Shown: positions 6,492 to 14,141, numbered from the stretch's first letter. The stretch is DNA of 23,837 nt from Nitrospirota bacterium (GCA_023248415.1 JAHFEP010000017.1:1-23837), one strand, 5' to 3'. Numbers and translations are program-made. The notes: a model not told the origin generated them from the letters alone.

Positions 6492-7268
6492 ATGATGACA
6501 TATCCACGGATTGAAAATTTACCTTTACAAGTTAATGCATTTAATTGGACTTGGAGCAAAATGGAAGTCGAAGACTTCTGGATAGGACGTGAAATAGACG
6601 GAACTACGTGGTTGATGAAAGGAAGAGGTAGCTTTTATGCCTTAAGAGAACGCTCATCTGCATATTTATTACAGTCGATAGGCATAAATAGCCAATCATC
6701 AGCCTTCGTAATTCTTCCAGAAGAATCTTTACCCGTTGCGGACAAGCCCGAAATAGAAAGGTATCAATTAGCCATACGCTACATTAATAAGCATGGAGAA
6801 AATTGCGTACATGAAGAGAAGTGCCCTTTGAGAAAACTAAATGATCAATTTGAAGAGGCCACAAAAAAGGTTTCCTTTTTGGAGACATGCTCTATCAAGA
6901 ATATAATTGATTGGGTCAGGTTGGAAGTGATGGCATGTTTATGTGGTGCTAATGAGCCGTCAGAGAGATTATTTTCAGAAGATCATATTATGTATGTAAT
7001 CGATAACGAGCAAATGTTCTCTACAACGCCGAGCAATCCAATAACATGCACTGATTGGTTTGAAATAGAGTATGATACAACGATGAAAATAACCCTTGAT
7101 TTATGTAATAGGTTATCTAATATTAATAAGCGAGATATTAAAATATTTACCACCATACCGGAAGGTTATATTGTAAAAGAGTTGTGGTCCATAAAAGAGT
7201 TGATAGAGTCAACGGTGAAGTTCGCTAAACAATTTCTGAAGGATAAGACTGCCAGGTTTGCCTCTTGA
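6492..7268 (+). CDS. hypothetical protein with possible HipA-like kinase fold
   Basis: A 258-residue protein I cannot name with certainty. The N-terminal half (FWIGREIDGTTWLMKGRGSF, then RERSSAYLLQSIGI) resembles the N-lobe of HipA-like kinases, with K43 as candidate ATP-binding Lys and E53 in the following helix. The segment CGANEPSERLF and MYVIDNEQMF (D171) resemble the catalytic and metal-binding loops of that fold (an Asp followed by NExxF). A CxxxxxC pair (C105, C111) lies between the halves. If correct, it would phosphorylate a protein or RNA-linked target, as HipA-type toxins do. No HipB-like partner is adjacent. Start is ATG 6492 or 6495; the promoter favours 6495 on a leaderless mRNA. 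The alternative is an unrelated family sharing short motifs. Confidence 0.45.
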   Translation: MMTYPRIENLPLQVNAFNWTWSKMEVEDFWIGREIDGTTWLMKGRGSFYALRERSSAYLLQSIGINSQSSAFVILPEESLPVADKPEIERYQLAIRYINKHGENCVHEEKCPLRKLNDQFEEATKKVSFLETCSIKNIIDWVRLEVMACLCGANEPSERLFSEDHIMYVIDNEQMFSTTPSNPITCTDWFEIEYDTTMKITLDLCNRLSNINKRDIKIFTTIPEGYIVKELWSIKELIESTVKFAKQFLKDKTARFAS

Positions 7269-7345
7269 CTTTCGCTCTCAGAAGTTCTCTCTATTACCTT
7301 TTCAACATCATGCCCATTTTTATACTTTCACCTGCCTGATTCCAA

Positions 7346-7517
7346 TTATTCTAATTCCTCATGAGCGAGGATCAGAGCCTTTTGTAAAATTTCATGAGCA
7401 ATATAAAATCTGTGTTTCTTAAGAACATCTAATACCGGGACGAGCTTAGGAATTATACCTTAGACATTCCGCCTTCTCAAGCAGTATTAAAGGACTTGTA
7501 TCTGAAACAGTAATCAT
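7346..7517 (-). pseudogene. DUF3368 PIN-like toxin with its middle deleted
   Basis: The ATG (7515-7517) overlaps the stop of the UPF0175 gene as TAATG. The frame gives MITVSDTSPLILLEKAECLR and then stops. In another frame, from about 7445 to 7346, the sequence encodes KLVPVLDVLKKHRFYIAHEI followed by LQKALILAHEELE, which matches the C-terminal helices of DUF3368 proteins. About 100 central residues, including the catalytic acids, are gone. The antitoxin in front of it is intact. Confidence 0.8.
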
Positions 7518-7783
7518 TAGGGTTTTTCTAAAAGTCTTACTTCTTCCTCCAGTTCTTCAGAGGTTATTCTTATATATGGTATCCCCTTCTTGCCTGCATA
7601 TCGTATAAATTCAAATCTATCCATCCCAAGTATCTCCGCTGCTTTGCCGCTGGATATCTTTCCCTCACGGTATAATTCAAGGACTGCTGCTTCTTTTATC
7701 AGATTGGCATCATCCTGATAGGTAGTAGACAGCATATCCAGAACTTCTGAGGGAAAGGTAAGTTCTAATTTTTTTAATGGCAT
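7517..7783 (-). CDS. UPF0175 family antitoxin (orphaned)
   Basis: An 88-residue protein with strand LKKLELTFPSEVLDML, then LIKEAAVLELYREGKISSGK, AAEILGMDRFEFIRYAGKKG and an acidic tail. This is the UPF0175 pattern with its helix-turn-helix-like centre. It starts at ATG 7783 behind GGAGG. Its partner toxin gene (7346-7517) is still coupled through TAATG but is destroyed by an internal deletion. The gene has kept its reading frame, start signals and promoter, so it may still be expressed and could repress its own promoter or neutralise related toxins. Sequence divergence from the UPF0175 protein at 2325-2582 argues for separate origins of the two modules. Confidence 0.87.
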   Translation of the reverse strand: MPLKKLELTFPSEVLDMLSTTYQDDANLIKEAAVLELYREGKISSGKAAEILGMDRFEFIRYAGKKGIPYIRITSEELEEEVRLLEKP

Positions 7784-7867
7784 TTCAAACCTCCGTTAAT
7801 CATGTTTTGTGTTAGATTAAGAGATTCATAAGAATATCTTCAACTTTTTTTCTTTGAATCTTTGCTA

Positions 7868-7896
7868 ATTATAGCACAAAAATATTATGTTTTAAA
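7868..7896 (-). promoter_or_regulatory. promoter of the orphan UPF0175 gene
   Basis: On the minus strand TTTAAA (7891-7896), 17 bases and TATAAT (7868-7873), the latter preceded by TGTGC. The TGCTATAATTA core is the same as that upstream of the UPF0175 gene at 2582. The transcript would have a leader of about 80 bases. Confidence 0.5.
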
Positions 7897-8043
7897 ATTA
7901 TTTGCAAATATTCTATCTTCACGCTTTTTTCAACTCAGATAGTAGAGAATTGAATTGATATGGCAAAGAAGGCAGGGCTATAGGCTAAAGAAAATAGGGC
8001 AGGGGACAGGCTTTGCAGTTGCAGTAAGGGCAAGGGCCATATC

Positions 8044-8112
8044 TATACTCTTTACAAACATGGCATAGTAGTTTACAATAGACTCAACAGAGTGAAGGTT
8101 GTGTAATGTGTA
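8044..8112. repeat. 69-bp dispersed repeat, copy D
   Basis: It is nearly identical to copy A across all 69 bases (CTCTTTACAAACATGGCATA, then AGTTTACAATAGACTCAACA). The right flank differs from copies A-C. Together with the palindrome at 8179-8197 it fills the gene-free stretch 7784-8238, in which I otherwise see only the UPF0175 promoter. Confidence 0.85.
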
Positions 8113-8178
8113 CGAACCTGTTGCTTTTTGACCCAGTTTTCCGTTATGAGACACTGAAATCGTAGACCCTGAACCATG

Positions 8179-8197
8179 CCCTGAATCAAGTTCAGGG
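8179..8197. repeat. short dispersed-type palindrome upstream of recQ
   Basis: CCCTGAA (8179-8185) and TTCAGGG (8191-8197) form a perfect 7-bp stem with the loop TCAAG. It overlaps the upstream GTG at 8197, which argues against that codon as the recQ start. Confidence 0.6.
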
Positions 8198-8238
8198 TGA
8201 CAGTAGACAAGCTCAGTGTCCCATTAACAAGGAGATAT

Positions 8239-10413
8239 GTGTTTAAAACCCTGCATAAGTTTTTTGGATACACGAACTTTCTCCCCTTGCAGGAAGCCAT
8301 CATCAGGGATGTCCTTGACAGGAAGGACCTGCTTGTCCTGATGCCAACCGGAGGGGGAAAGTCTCTCTGTTATCAATTGCCGGCCTTGCTTTTTGACGGC
8401 CTGACGGTTGTGGTTTCACCTCTTATTGCCCTGATGAAGGATCAGGTGGATGGGCTTATATCCAACGGGATTTCAGCAGCATACATTAACAGCTCGCTCA
8501 GCTATGCTGAGATAAGCAAGATAATGGGAATGATAGAACAGGGTGATGTCAAAATTCTCTATCTTGCGCCTGAGAGGCTGATGGTGCCGGGGTTTCTGGA
8601 GTTTTTAAAGGGCCTGCCTATAAGTCTCTTTGCTGTTGATGAGGCCCATTGTATCTCCGAATGGGGGCACGACTTTAGGCCTGAGTACAGACAGCTTAAG
8701 GCGCTTAAGGATAACTTTCACGGGACCCCCTTGATTGCCCTGACTGCTACGGCCACAAGGGATGTGCAGGACGATATAGCAAGGCAATTAAAGATTCCCC
8801 AAGGTGCGAGATACCAGGCAAGTTTCAACAGGAAGAATCTTTACTACAGAATTGAACCAAAGGTCAATCCATACCAGCAGTTACTAAAACATTTGGAGGG
8901 GCGGAAAAAAGAGTCAGGGATTATCTATTGTCAGAGCAGAAAAATGGTAGACAGTCTTTCAAGCAGCCTGCAGGAGTCTGGATATCGTGCCATACCATAC
9001 CATGCCGGACTCACAACAGAGGAAAGAGATAAGAATCAGGATAGATTTATAAAAGACGATGCCGAGATTATTGTTGCTACTATTGCCTTTGGCATGGGGA
9101 TAGATAAACCAAATGTGCGGTACATAATCCATTATGATCTGCCGAAGAACCTGGAAGGTTACTATCAGGAAACCGGGAGGGCTGGCAGGGATGGGCTTCC
9201 GGGCGATTGTATCCTCTTTTTCAGTTATGGGGACAAGGTAAAGATAGAGTATTTTATTGGTCAGAAGGAGGACCAGAGAGATAGAGATATCTCTTATCAG
9301 AAGCTTAGGAAGCTGATAGATTACTGCGAGGGAAACACCTGCCGACGAAAGGTGCTGCTGGCATACTTTGGAGAGGATTTTGACGAGCCGAACTGCGGGA
9401 GATGCGATATCTGTTTGGAGCCGAGGGAGAAATTTGACGGGACGGTTGCTGCACAGAAAATACTATCCTGCGTTTACCGGCTTGGCCGGGGTTTTGGGAT
9501 AAACCATGTCATTGACATTCTTATGGGGGCCAGGAATAAAAAGGTCATCCAGAATAACCATCATACCCTCACGACCTATGGCATCGGGAAAGAGTATTCA
9601 AAAGACCAATGGCAGTCTATTGCGAGGGAACTTGTCTATCTTGAATTTCTGGATATGGAAGGGGATAAATACCCTATCCTCAGGCTCAATGATAAGAGCA
9701 AGGGGGTTCTCTCTGAAGGTGAGAAGGTCTTTCTTACAAAGCCTGCAATGGAACCGCAAAAATTGCATGGCAATGTGGATGATGCCTTTGACCGTGAATT
9801 GTTTGAAATTCTGAGGACCCTCAGGAAAAGACTGGCAGACGAGGAAGGGGTGCCGCCGTATATCATCTTTCCTGACACGACACTGAAGGAGATGGCCACC
9901 TATTATCCAAACGACTCATTGTCCCTTTCAAATATCAGCGGTGTAGGTGAAAAGAAACTGCAAAGGTATGGGGATATATTCTTGAATACCGTAACGGAAT
10001 ATTGCAGGGCTAAGGGGATTAAGCCTAAACAGACTATTACGAAATGGCCGCCACCGATACATAAATCGCTGTCTAAGGAGCTGAAAACTTCCACCCTTCG
10101 GATGACCCTTGAGTTTTGCAATAAAGGTATGACCCTTGAGAAAATGGCAGAAAAGAGGGGTCTGGCCGTATCCACCGTTTCATCACACATTGAAAAATTG
10201 ATTTTGTCCGGAGAAGATATATCCATAGACCGTTTTGTTCGGTGGGAAAAACAGGAGATAATCACAAAGGCGATTGGCGATCCGGGGACTGCGGCGCTGA
10301 AACCTATAAAGGAAATACTTGGGGATGATTTTTCATATGAGGAAATAAGATTGGTAAGGGCGAAGATGCTGAGTGAAAAAAATGGGGCAGGCACATTAAA
10401 ACCTTCAAGATGA
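8239..10413 (+). CDS. recQ: ATP-dependent DNA helicase RecQ
   Basis: A 3'-5' DNA helicase for recombination and fork repair. From the GTG at 8239 the protein is 724 residues. It starts FKTLHKFFGYTNFLPLQ, the Q-motif region where RecQ proteins normally begin. Walker A is MPTGGGKSLCYQLPA (Lys41), Walker B is VDEAHCISEWGHDFRPEYR (about 133-151), and the second RecA lobe ends GYYQETGRAGRDGLPG. The RecQ zinc-binding motif is CRRKVLLAYF...CGRCDIC. After the RQC domain come an HRDC domain (FDRELFEILRTLRKRLADEE) and a C-terminal helix-turn-helix (MTLEKMAEKRGLAVSTVSSH). AAGGAG lies 4 bases before the GTG. An in-frame GTG at 8197 would add 14 residues but falls in a repeat. The 3' end overlaps the convergent ligase gene by 9 bases. 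Confidence 0.96.
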   Translation: MFKTLHKFFGYTNFLPLQEAIIRDVLDRKDLLVLMPTGGGKSLCYQLPALLFDGLTVVVSPLIALMKDQVDGLISNGISAAYINSSLSYAEISKIMGMIEQGDVKILYLAPERLMVPGFLEFLKGLPISLFAVDEAHCISEWGHDFRPEYRQLKALKDNFHGTPLIALTATATRDVQDDIARQLKIPQGARYQASFNRKNLYYRIEPKVNPYQQLLKHLEGRKKESGIIYCQSRKMVDSLSSSLQESGYRAIPYHAGLTTEERDKNQDRFIKDDAEIIVATIAFGMGIDKPNVRYIIHYDLPKNLEGYYQETGRAGRDGLPGDCILFFSYGDKVKIEYFIGQKEDQRDRDISYQKLRKLIDYCEGNTCRRKVLLAYFGEDFDEPNCGRCDICLEPREKFDGTVAAQKILSCVYRLGRGFGINHVIDILMGARNKKVIQNNHHTLTTYGIGKEYSKDQWQSIARELVYLEFLDMEGDKYPILRLNDKSKGVLSEGEKVFLTKPAMEPQKLHGNVDDAFDRELFEILRTLRKRLADEEGVPPYIIFPDTTLKEMATYYPNDSLSLSNISGVGEKKLQRYGDIFLNTVTEYCRAKGIKPKQTITKWPPPIHKSLSKELKTSTLRMTLEFCNKGMTLEKMAEKRGLAVSTVSSHIEKLILSGEDISIDRFVRWEKQEIITKAIGDPGTAALKPIKEILGDDFSYEEIRLVRAKMLSEKNGAGTLKPSR

Positions 10414-11982
10414 AGCGACAAGGATTGCCCTTATCTCAAGCAGTTTCTTTAACAAATCTATTTTCAATTCTGTCTTTTCCTGAAAGTCTCCTTTATATGC
10501 CGCATGTTCCTTTTTTAATTCATAGCATGTCTTATTTTCAATATCAATAAGCACACCTTGAATACCTGCATCAGCAAAGGCATCCTGCCTTTTGACAAAG
10601 AATGCCTCGCAGCAGCAGCCTATATATGACTTAACACCTCTCTCCTTTAGCGAACAAAGGGTATCTTTTAAGTGTTCGTAGTTTGTTATTGTTATTGGCA
10701 ACAAACCTTTTTCCTCTGCCATTCTGTAGGCATCGCCAACTGAGCAGAGACCGCATTTTGAGCAGCCGTCTATATTTCTATATTCACATTCAGGAGGCTT
10801 TGCACAGTATGGAAGAAGAAGCGCACCCGCATCTTTTAGCGCCTCATTGACAGGTTTGTGTATTGTAAAAATAGAGTTTATGTCTTCTGTTGACATGCCA
10901 AACTTCTGATAATCTAACTTCGCAACAGTAAGCACAATGGCATCTATAAAGTCGTATTTTGTAAGCTGGAGCATTTCAGGCTTTTTTTCATCAAAGAATC
11001 TTTCTGCAATGGCTGTTACACTATCAACATGGGTATCCTTCAATGCTGCCTCTAAATCTAAAATAAATCTTGCTGGGTTTATAAAAAAGTCGCCTGTAAT
11101 CACCGCCTGCCTCACAATCTGCCTTTGAACATCTACCTTTAAATTGACCCTGATAAGGCCGCCGTCTTTTTTATAAACAGAGGAAACAGTCTGCATTTTA
11201 TCAGACGGCTCTTGCACTGAGTATATCCATTTTTTTGATTTGAAATAATTATTTTTTATATTATATAAAGTTAGCTCAGCAGCAGTAAGCTCGTCTTCTT
11301 CTAATGTAGTAGAAAATGCCTCGGAAAAGGCATCAGCAAGAACATGCTTTATTTTATCAAGAGAGGGCGCATAGCCAAGCTCATTCTTAATTGATGTAAC
11401 ACGCTCCTTAGCAGAGTTCAGCCCCTTTGCTGTAAGCTTTTCTGTTGGTATGCGGAGCGCCTTGAGCATTGATTCAACATCAAAGTCAATGAGAACTGTC
11501 CCCTGATACAAAAAGGCATCGCCTTCAAACACACCGCCAGTGCCTGATATCTTTCTGCCGTTTACCTCTATGTCATTCCTCGGCCTGAACTCCGCATCTA
11601 TGCTGAGTCTCTTTAAACCTGATGCTGCTGCATTGCAGATTTTTTCTGTAAGCTCGTGAATACTTAAATTCCTAAAATCCTTCTTTGAAGCAATTACCTC
11701 CCAGCCGAGCTGTGTTATATCAAAATATATGGCGCCACCGCCTGTAATCCGCCTGTTAATATCAATACTTTCTTCTTCGCAAAAATCTGTTCTTATCTCA
11801 TGTTCAATTGTTTGATGAAAGCCTATTAATGCACAGGGGGGATTGAATTGTAAAAAGCGGATAGTATTTTTTGAAAGGCCTTTTGCCCGTGCCTCAAGCA
11901 GAGCTGAGTCTAATGCGATATTATCTGCTGCTGATTTAGCACCGGTGTCAAGCAGACGCCATGTTGCCATTCTGCCCTTCAT
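10405..11982 (-). CDS. lipoate-protein ligase fused to a DUF116 domain (sLpl type)
   Basis: A 525-residue three-part protein. Residues 1-250 are a lipoate ligase domain with RRITGGGAIYFD (77-88) and NGRKISGTGG with Lys144 as the conserved substrate-contacting Lys. Residues about 260-380 resemble the accessory C-terminal ligase domain (VNLKVDVQRQIVRQAVITGDFF). The tail is DUF116, Cys-rich with CAKPPECEYRNIDGCSKCGL and YIGCCCEAFFVKRQ, probably a metal or Fe-S site. Such ligases occur next to LbpA-type carriers and are thought to attach lipoate to them rather than to the pyruvate dehydrogenase E2. The ATG overlaps the stop of the carrier gene (ATGA), so both are co-translated. DUF116 may supply sulfur-related chemistry; its role is unknown. 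Confidence 0.85.
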   Translation of the reverse strand: MKGRMATWRLLDTGAKSAADNIALDSALLEARAKGLSKNTIRFLQFNPPCALIGFHQTIEHEIRTDFCEEESIDINRRITGGGAIYFDITQLGWEVIASKKDFRNLSIHELTEKICNAAASGLKRLSIDAEFRPRNDIEVNGRKISGTGGVFEGDAFLYQGTVLIDFDVESMLKALRIPTEKLTAKGLNSAKERVTSIKNELGYAPSLDKIKHVLADAFSEAFSTTLEEDELTAAELTLYNIKNNYFKSKKWIYSVQEPSDKMQTVSSVYKKDGGLIRVNLKVDVQRQIVRQAVITGDFFINPARFILDLEAALKDTHVDSVTAIAERFFDEKKPEMLQLTKYDFIDAIVLTVAKLDYQKFGMSTEDINSIFTIHKPVNEALKDAGALLLPYCAKPPECEYRNIDGCSKCGLCSVGDAYRMAEEKGLLPITITNYEHLKDTLCSLKERGVKSYIGCCCEAFFVKRQDAFADAGIQGVLIDIENKTCYELKKEHAAYKGDFQEKTELKIDLLKKLLEIRAILVASS

Positions 11983-12422
11983 TTGGTTTTTCTACACTCA
12001 ATATTTTCCTTTTCAATTTTTTTCCTGTAGACCTCTACTGCTGCCTTGCCAGTGATAAGCCTACTCTTTGTCTCTGCAATATCCTTACCTTTTAATCTGA
12101 CAATCCAGCCATCATTATACGGGCTTTTGTTAATCAGGCTTGGATCATCTTCCACCTTTTCATTGACTGCTATAATTTCACCGGCAATGGGTGTGCGAAC
12201 AGGGCCAACCCATTTGCTGCTTTCAACAGTAGCAATGCTCTTTCCTGCCTCAATATGCTTGCCTACCCCCTTTATATGGGCATAAAGAAATCTGCCGGCA
12301 AGGCTCTGGCCAATGTCTGTCATACCTACCACAAAGGTATCATCCTCAAACCTTACCCACACATTATGCTCGCCGTCATAATAAAGGTCTTCTGGTATGT
12401 TGCAGCCGTTTATTTCTGCCAT
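11979..12422 (-). CDS. GcvH-like lipoyl carrier protein (LbpA type)
   Basis: A 147-residue GcvH-fold protein. It begins NGCNIPEDLYYDGEHNVWVR, has VGMTDIGQSLAGRFLYA, and carries the lipoylation site ATVESSKWVGPVRTPIAGE with Lys70 as the modified residue. The wording NGCxxPEDLYYD and ESxKWVGPV fits the LbpA carriers of the sulfur-oxidising heterodisulfide-reductase (sHdr) pathway better than housekeeping GcvH. No gcvT or gcvP is nearby, and the ligase for its lipoylation is co-translated downstream. The role would be to carry sulfur intermediates on a swinging lipoyl arm in the cytoplasm. The last 20 residues (VEVYRKKIEKENIECRKTK) form a charged tail that is probably lineage-specific. Confidence 0.85.
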   Translation of the reverse strand: MAEINGCNIPEDLYYDGEHNVWVRFEDDTFVVGMTDIGQSLAGRFLYAHIKGVGKHIEAGKSIATVESSKWVGPVRTPIAGEIIAVNEKVEDDPSLINKSPYNDGWIVRLKGKDIAETKSRLITGKAAVEVYRKKIEKENIECRKTK

Positions 12423-12472
12423 AGGATATAATTACTCCCTTCTACCCTTAGTGTGAGATTTCTATGGGTTTT

Positions 12473-12481
12473 AGTATATCA
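12473..12481 (-). promoter_or_regulatory. candidate extended -10 promoter for the carrier-ligase pair
   Basis: The minus strand reads TGATATACT, an extended -10 about 50 bases before the carrier ATG, without a good -35. If real, the carrier-ligase pair is transcribed apart from the dsrE-tusA genes upstream. Confidence 0.35.
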
Positions 12482-12527
12482 CAAAACTCAGAACACTCAT
12501 ACTCTAATAGTAGTAATCTGTTTTGAC

Positions 12528-12556
12528 TTGACAAAGAATCCAAATAATTATATTAT
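12528..12556 (+). promoter_or_regulatory. promoter of vapBC, predicted leaderless
   Basis: TTGACA (12528-12533), 17 bases, TATTAT (12551-12556). The ATG of the antitoxin gene is at 12563, 7 bases after the -10, which is where transcription should start. No ribosome binding site is present. Confidence 0.7.
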
Positions 12557-12562
12557 AGAATC

Positions 12563-12784
12563 ATGAAAACAACAATTGATATTCCAGATGAGGATTTAAA
12601 AGAAGCAATTAAGCATACTGGAGCAAAGACAAAACGGGATGCCGTAGTATATGCGCTCAAGGATTTTAATAGAAGATACAGGCTTGCCAAGCTTGCAAAA
12701 ATACTTGGCACATTTAAGGACTTTATGACTCAGGATGAACTAAAAATCATGAGGGAAGATAAAAAGTGGGTAAAGAGAAGGTAG
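12563..12784 (+). CDS. vapB: VapB-type antitoxin
   Basis: A 73-residue protein with MKTTIDIPDEDLKEAIKHTG, the N-terminal strand and helix of ribbon-helix-helix VapB proteins. AKTKRDAVVYALKDFNRRYR follows as the second helix, and a basic tail binds the toxin. It would repress its own operon and block the VapC RNase. The 3' end overlaps the toxin gene by 19 bases. The pair points against the sulfur genes on either side, as expected for an inserted module. The mRNA is predicted to be leaderless. Confidence 0.85.
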   Translation: MKTTIDIPDEDLKEAIKHTGAKTKRDAVVYALKDFNRRYRLAKLAKILGTFKDFMTQDELKIMREDKKWVKRR

Positions 12785-13173
12785 TCCTGATTGATACATC
12801 AAGCTGGATAGAAGCACTTCGCTTAACAGGAAGGCCTGATATCAGAAATGCGGTAGCAAACCTTATGATTGATGGTCGTGCAGCATGGTGTGATATGGTG
12901 GCAGTGGAGTTATGGAATGGTGCAAGGGGCGCTTATGAAAGACAAAAACTATCAGAACTTGAAGAAGAGATTATCTGTTTAGAGACTACACCCGAAGTCT
13001 GGCAAACAGCCCGTTTATTGGCTCAAAGGTGCAGAGAGGCAGGGCAGACCGTTCCTCCTGCTGACTTAGTAATCGCCTCCTGCGCATTGGCTAATAATGC
13101 TGAGATAGAACATTGTGATAACCATATAGACTTCATACTTAAAGTCCACAGAGAAGAAAAAAGAAAGAATTAA
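12766..13173 (+). CDS. vapC: VapC-type PIN-domain RNase toxin
   Basis: A 135-residue PIN-domain protein with all four acidic positions: D10 in LIDTSSW, E48 in VAVELWNGA, D100 in PPADLVIAS and D118 in HCDNHID. These residues hold the metal ions for RNA cleavage, so the toxin looks active. VapC enzymes cut tRNA or rRNA and stop translation unless bound by VapB. The start is the GTG at 12766 inside the antitoxin gene, giving translational coupling. The convergent dsrE-type gene ends 11 bases beyond the stop with no visible terminator. Confidence 0.9.
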   Translation: MGKEKVVLIDTSSWIEALRLTGRPDIRNAVANLMIDGRAAWCDMVAVELWNGARGAYERQKLSELEEEIICLETTPEVWQTARLLAQRCREAGQTVPPADLVIASCALANNAEIEHCDNHIDFILKVHREEKRKN

Positions 13174-13184
13174 TGCTGAGTTAG

Positions 13185-13562
13185 CTAAAATGTCAAGACA
13201 CTGTCTGCCTCAAGCGCCATGTCTACCAATGCAGCGCCGCCGATTATCTCTTTTATCTCTGGAATGAGCTCTTCTCTTTTAATATCGTGAAGCTCAAGGC
13301 TTGGATAGCAGACAATAAGCTTAACGTCATTCTCAACTGCCTGGTCAAGAAATACCTTTAAACTTTGATTGCTTCCTTCTTTTACAAATATCTTTTCTGC
13401 AGCCCCTTTTTTAACAATCGTTGAGCCGTTTATAGTAAATATTATTGTAACATCCACATCCATTGTAGCGGCTGAGGTGGCAATATAAAAGGGCGCAGCA
13501 GTTCTTTCAGGTGTGTTTATACCGCTTGTCTGAATTATTAATAATTTCTTCTTCTCGGACAA
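13185..13562 (-). CDS. DsrE family protein
   Basis: A 125-residue protein of the DsrE/DsrF-like fold: the opening strand KKLLIIQTSG, then AAPFYIATSAATMDVDVTII, a helix, and LIVCYPSLELHDI with Cys85 at the position of the sulfur-carrying Cys in DsrE proteins. C85 is the only Cys. It should accept or pass persulfide sulfur together with TusA. The start is a TTG (13560-13562) placed 5 bases after AGGAGG, which decides the start. It lies 83 bases after the second DsrE-like gene, separated by a long inverted repeat, and before the vapBC insertion on the other strand. Confidence 0.82.
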   Translation of the reverse strand: MSEKKKLLIIQTSGINTPERTAAPFYIATSAATMDVDVTIIFTINGSTIVKKGAAEKIFVKEGSNQSLKVFLDQAVENDVKLIVCYPSLELHDIKREELIPEIKEIIGGAALVDMALEADSVLTF

Positions 13563-13579
13563 ATCTTCCTCCTAAAACA

Positions 13580-13633
13580 TAAATGGCCAATCCAGAGAAG
13601 ATTTTTACCATCATTCAATGAATTGGCCATTTA
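13580..13633 (-). promoter_or_regulatory. long inverted repeat between the two dsrE-type genes
   Basis: TAAATGGCCAAT (13580-13591) and ATTGGCCATTTA (13622-13633) are perfect 12-bp inverted repeats with a 30-base loop. They lie in the gap between the two co-directed genes. There is no U-run on either strand, so an intrinsic terminator is unlikely. A processing, stabilising or binding site is possible. Confidence 0.5.
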
Positions 13634-13645
13634 GAAAATCTGGTA

Positions 13646-14122
13646 TCATACAAACAGGGAAATATTAGCATCAGCAGCAAAATCCAGGAATGTTGCAGCG
13701 CCAACTGGTTTAGCAACGCCATCTATAAAATCCTCAAACTTGATGCCCATGACATCCATTGTCATCTGGCATGGCCACAGCTTAATCCCGCTTTCCAGTG
13801 CGCTCTCAATAAGCTGCGGTATTGTGGCAACCTTTGCCTTGGACATCCAGCTCTTCATCATCATTGTTGCCATTGCAGTCATGCCTGGAAGTGCGCCCAT
13901 AATATTCGGCATCGGAACAGGCATTGCAGGATTTGCCAATGGCGGCACCTTTAATGAATTCATTGTGCTCTTTTTGATTATGTTTAACCCATAGAAGGTA
14001 AAGAATATCCCTGCCTCCATATCCATTGCAGCAGCAGTAGTGGCAAGAATTAACGGCGGATACGCCATGTCAAGCGTACCTTTTGATGCGATAATTGCAA
14101 TTCTCTTTTTTTTGTCAGCCAT
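13646..14122 (-). CDS. DsrE2-like sulfur carrier protein
   Basis: A 158-residue DsrE/DsrF/DrsH-like protein. It begins KKRIAIIASKGTLDMAYPPL, continues ILATTAAAMDMEAGIFFTFY, has a Met/Pro-rich stretch (VPPLANPAMPVPMPNIMGAL, then MTAMATMMMKSW), and ends with IKLWPCQMTMDVMG, where Cys118 is the conserved reactive Cys. In DsrE2-like proteins the Met-rich part packs as a hydrophobic helix and may contact the membrane. TusA-DsrE2 pairs are widespread in sulfur oxidisers and exchange sulfane sulfur. It begins 19 bases after tusA and is probably in the same transcript. The Met-rich segment could be mistaken for a membrane span. Confidence 0.85.
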   Translation of the reverse strand: MADKKKRIAIIASKGTLDMAYPPLILATTAAAMDMEAGIFFTFYGLNIIKKSTMNSLKVPPLANPAMPVPMPNIMGALPGMTAMATMMMKSWMSKAKVATIPQLIESALESGIKLWPCQMTMDVMGIKFEDFIDGVAKPVGAATFLDFAADANISLFV

Positions 14123-14141
14123 TTTAATCCCCCTTTACTTG

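Noticed and set aside
8197..8238. Upstream GTG as the start of recQ.
   Set aside because: It overlaps a dispersed-type palindrome, has no ribosome binding site, and adds 14 residues not seen at the start of RecQ proteins; the GTG at 8239 has AAGGAG.
11979..12422. Housekeeping glycine cleavage H protein.
   Set aside because: No gcvT or gcvP nearby, and the neighbours are TusA, DsrE-type genes and a dedicated ligase; LbpA-type wording fits better. A genome-wide check could still overturn this.
13580..13633. Intrinsic terminator between the dsrE-type genes.
   Set aside because: The loop is 30 bases and no U-run follows on either strand.
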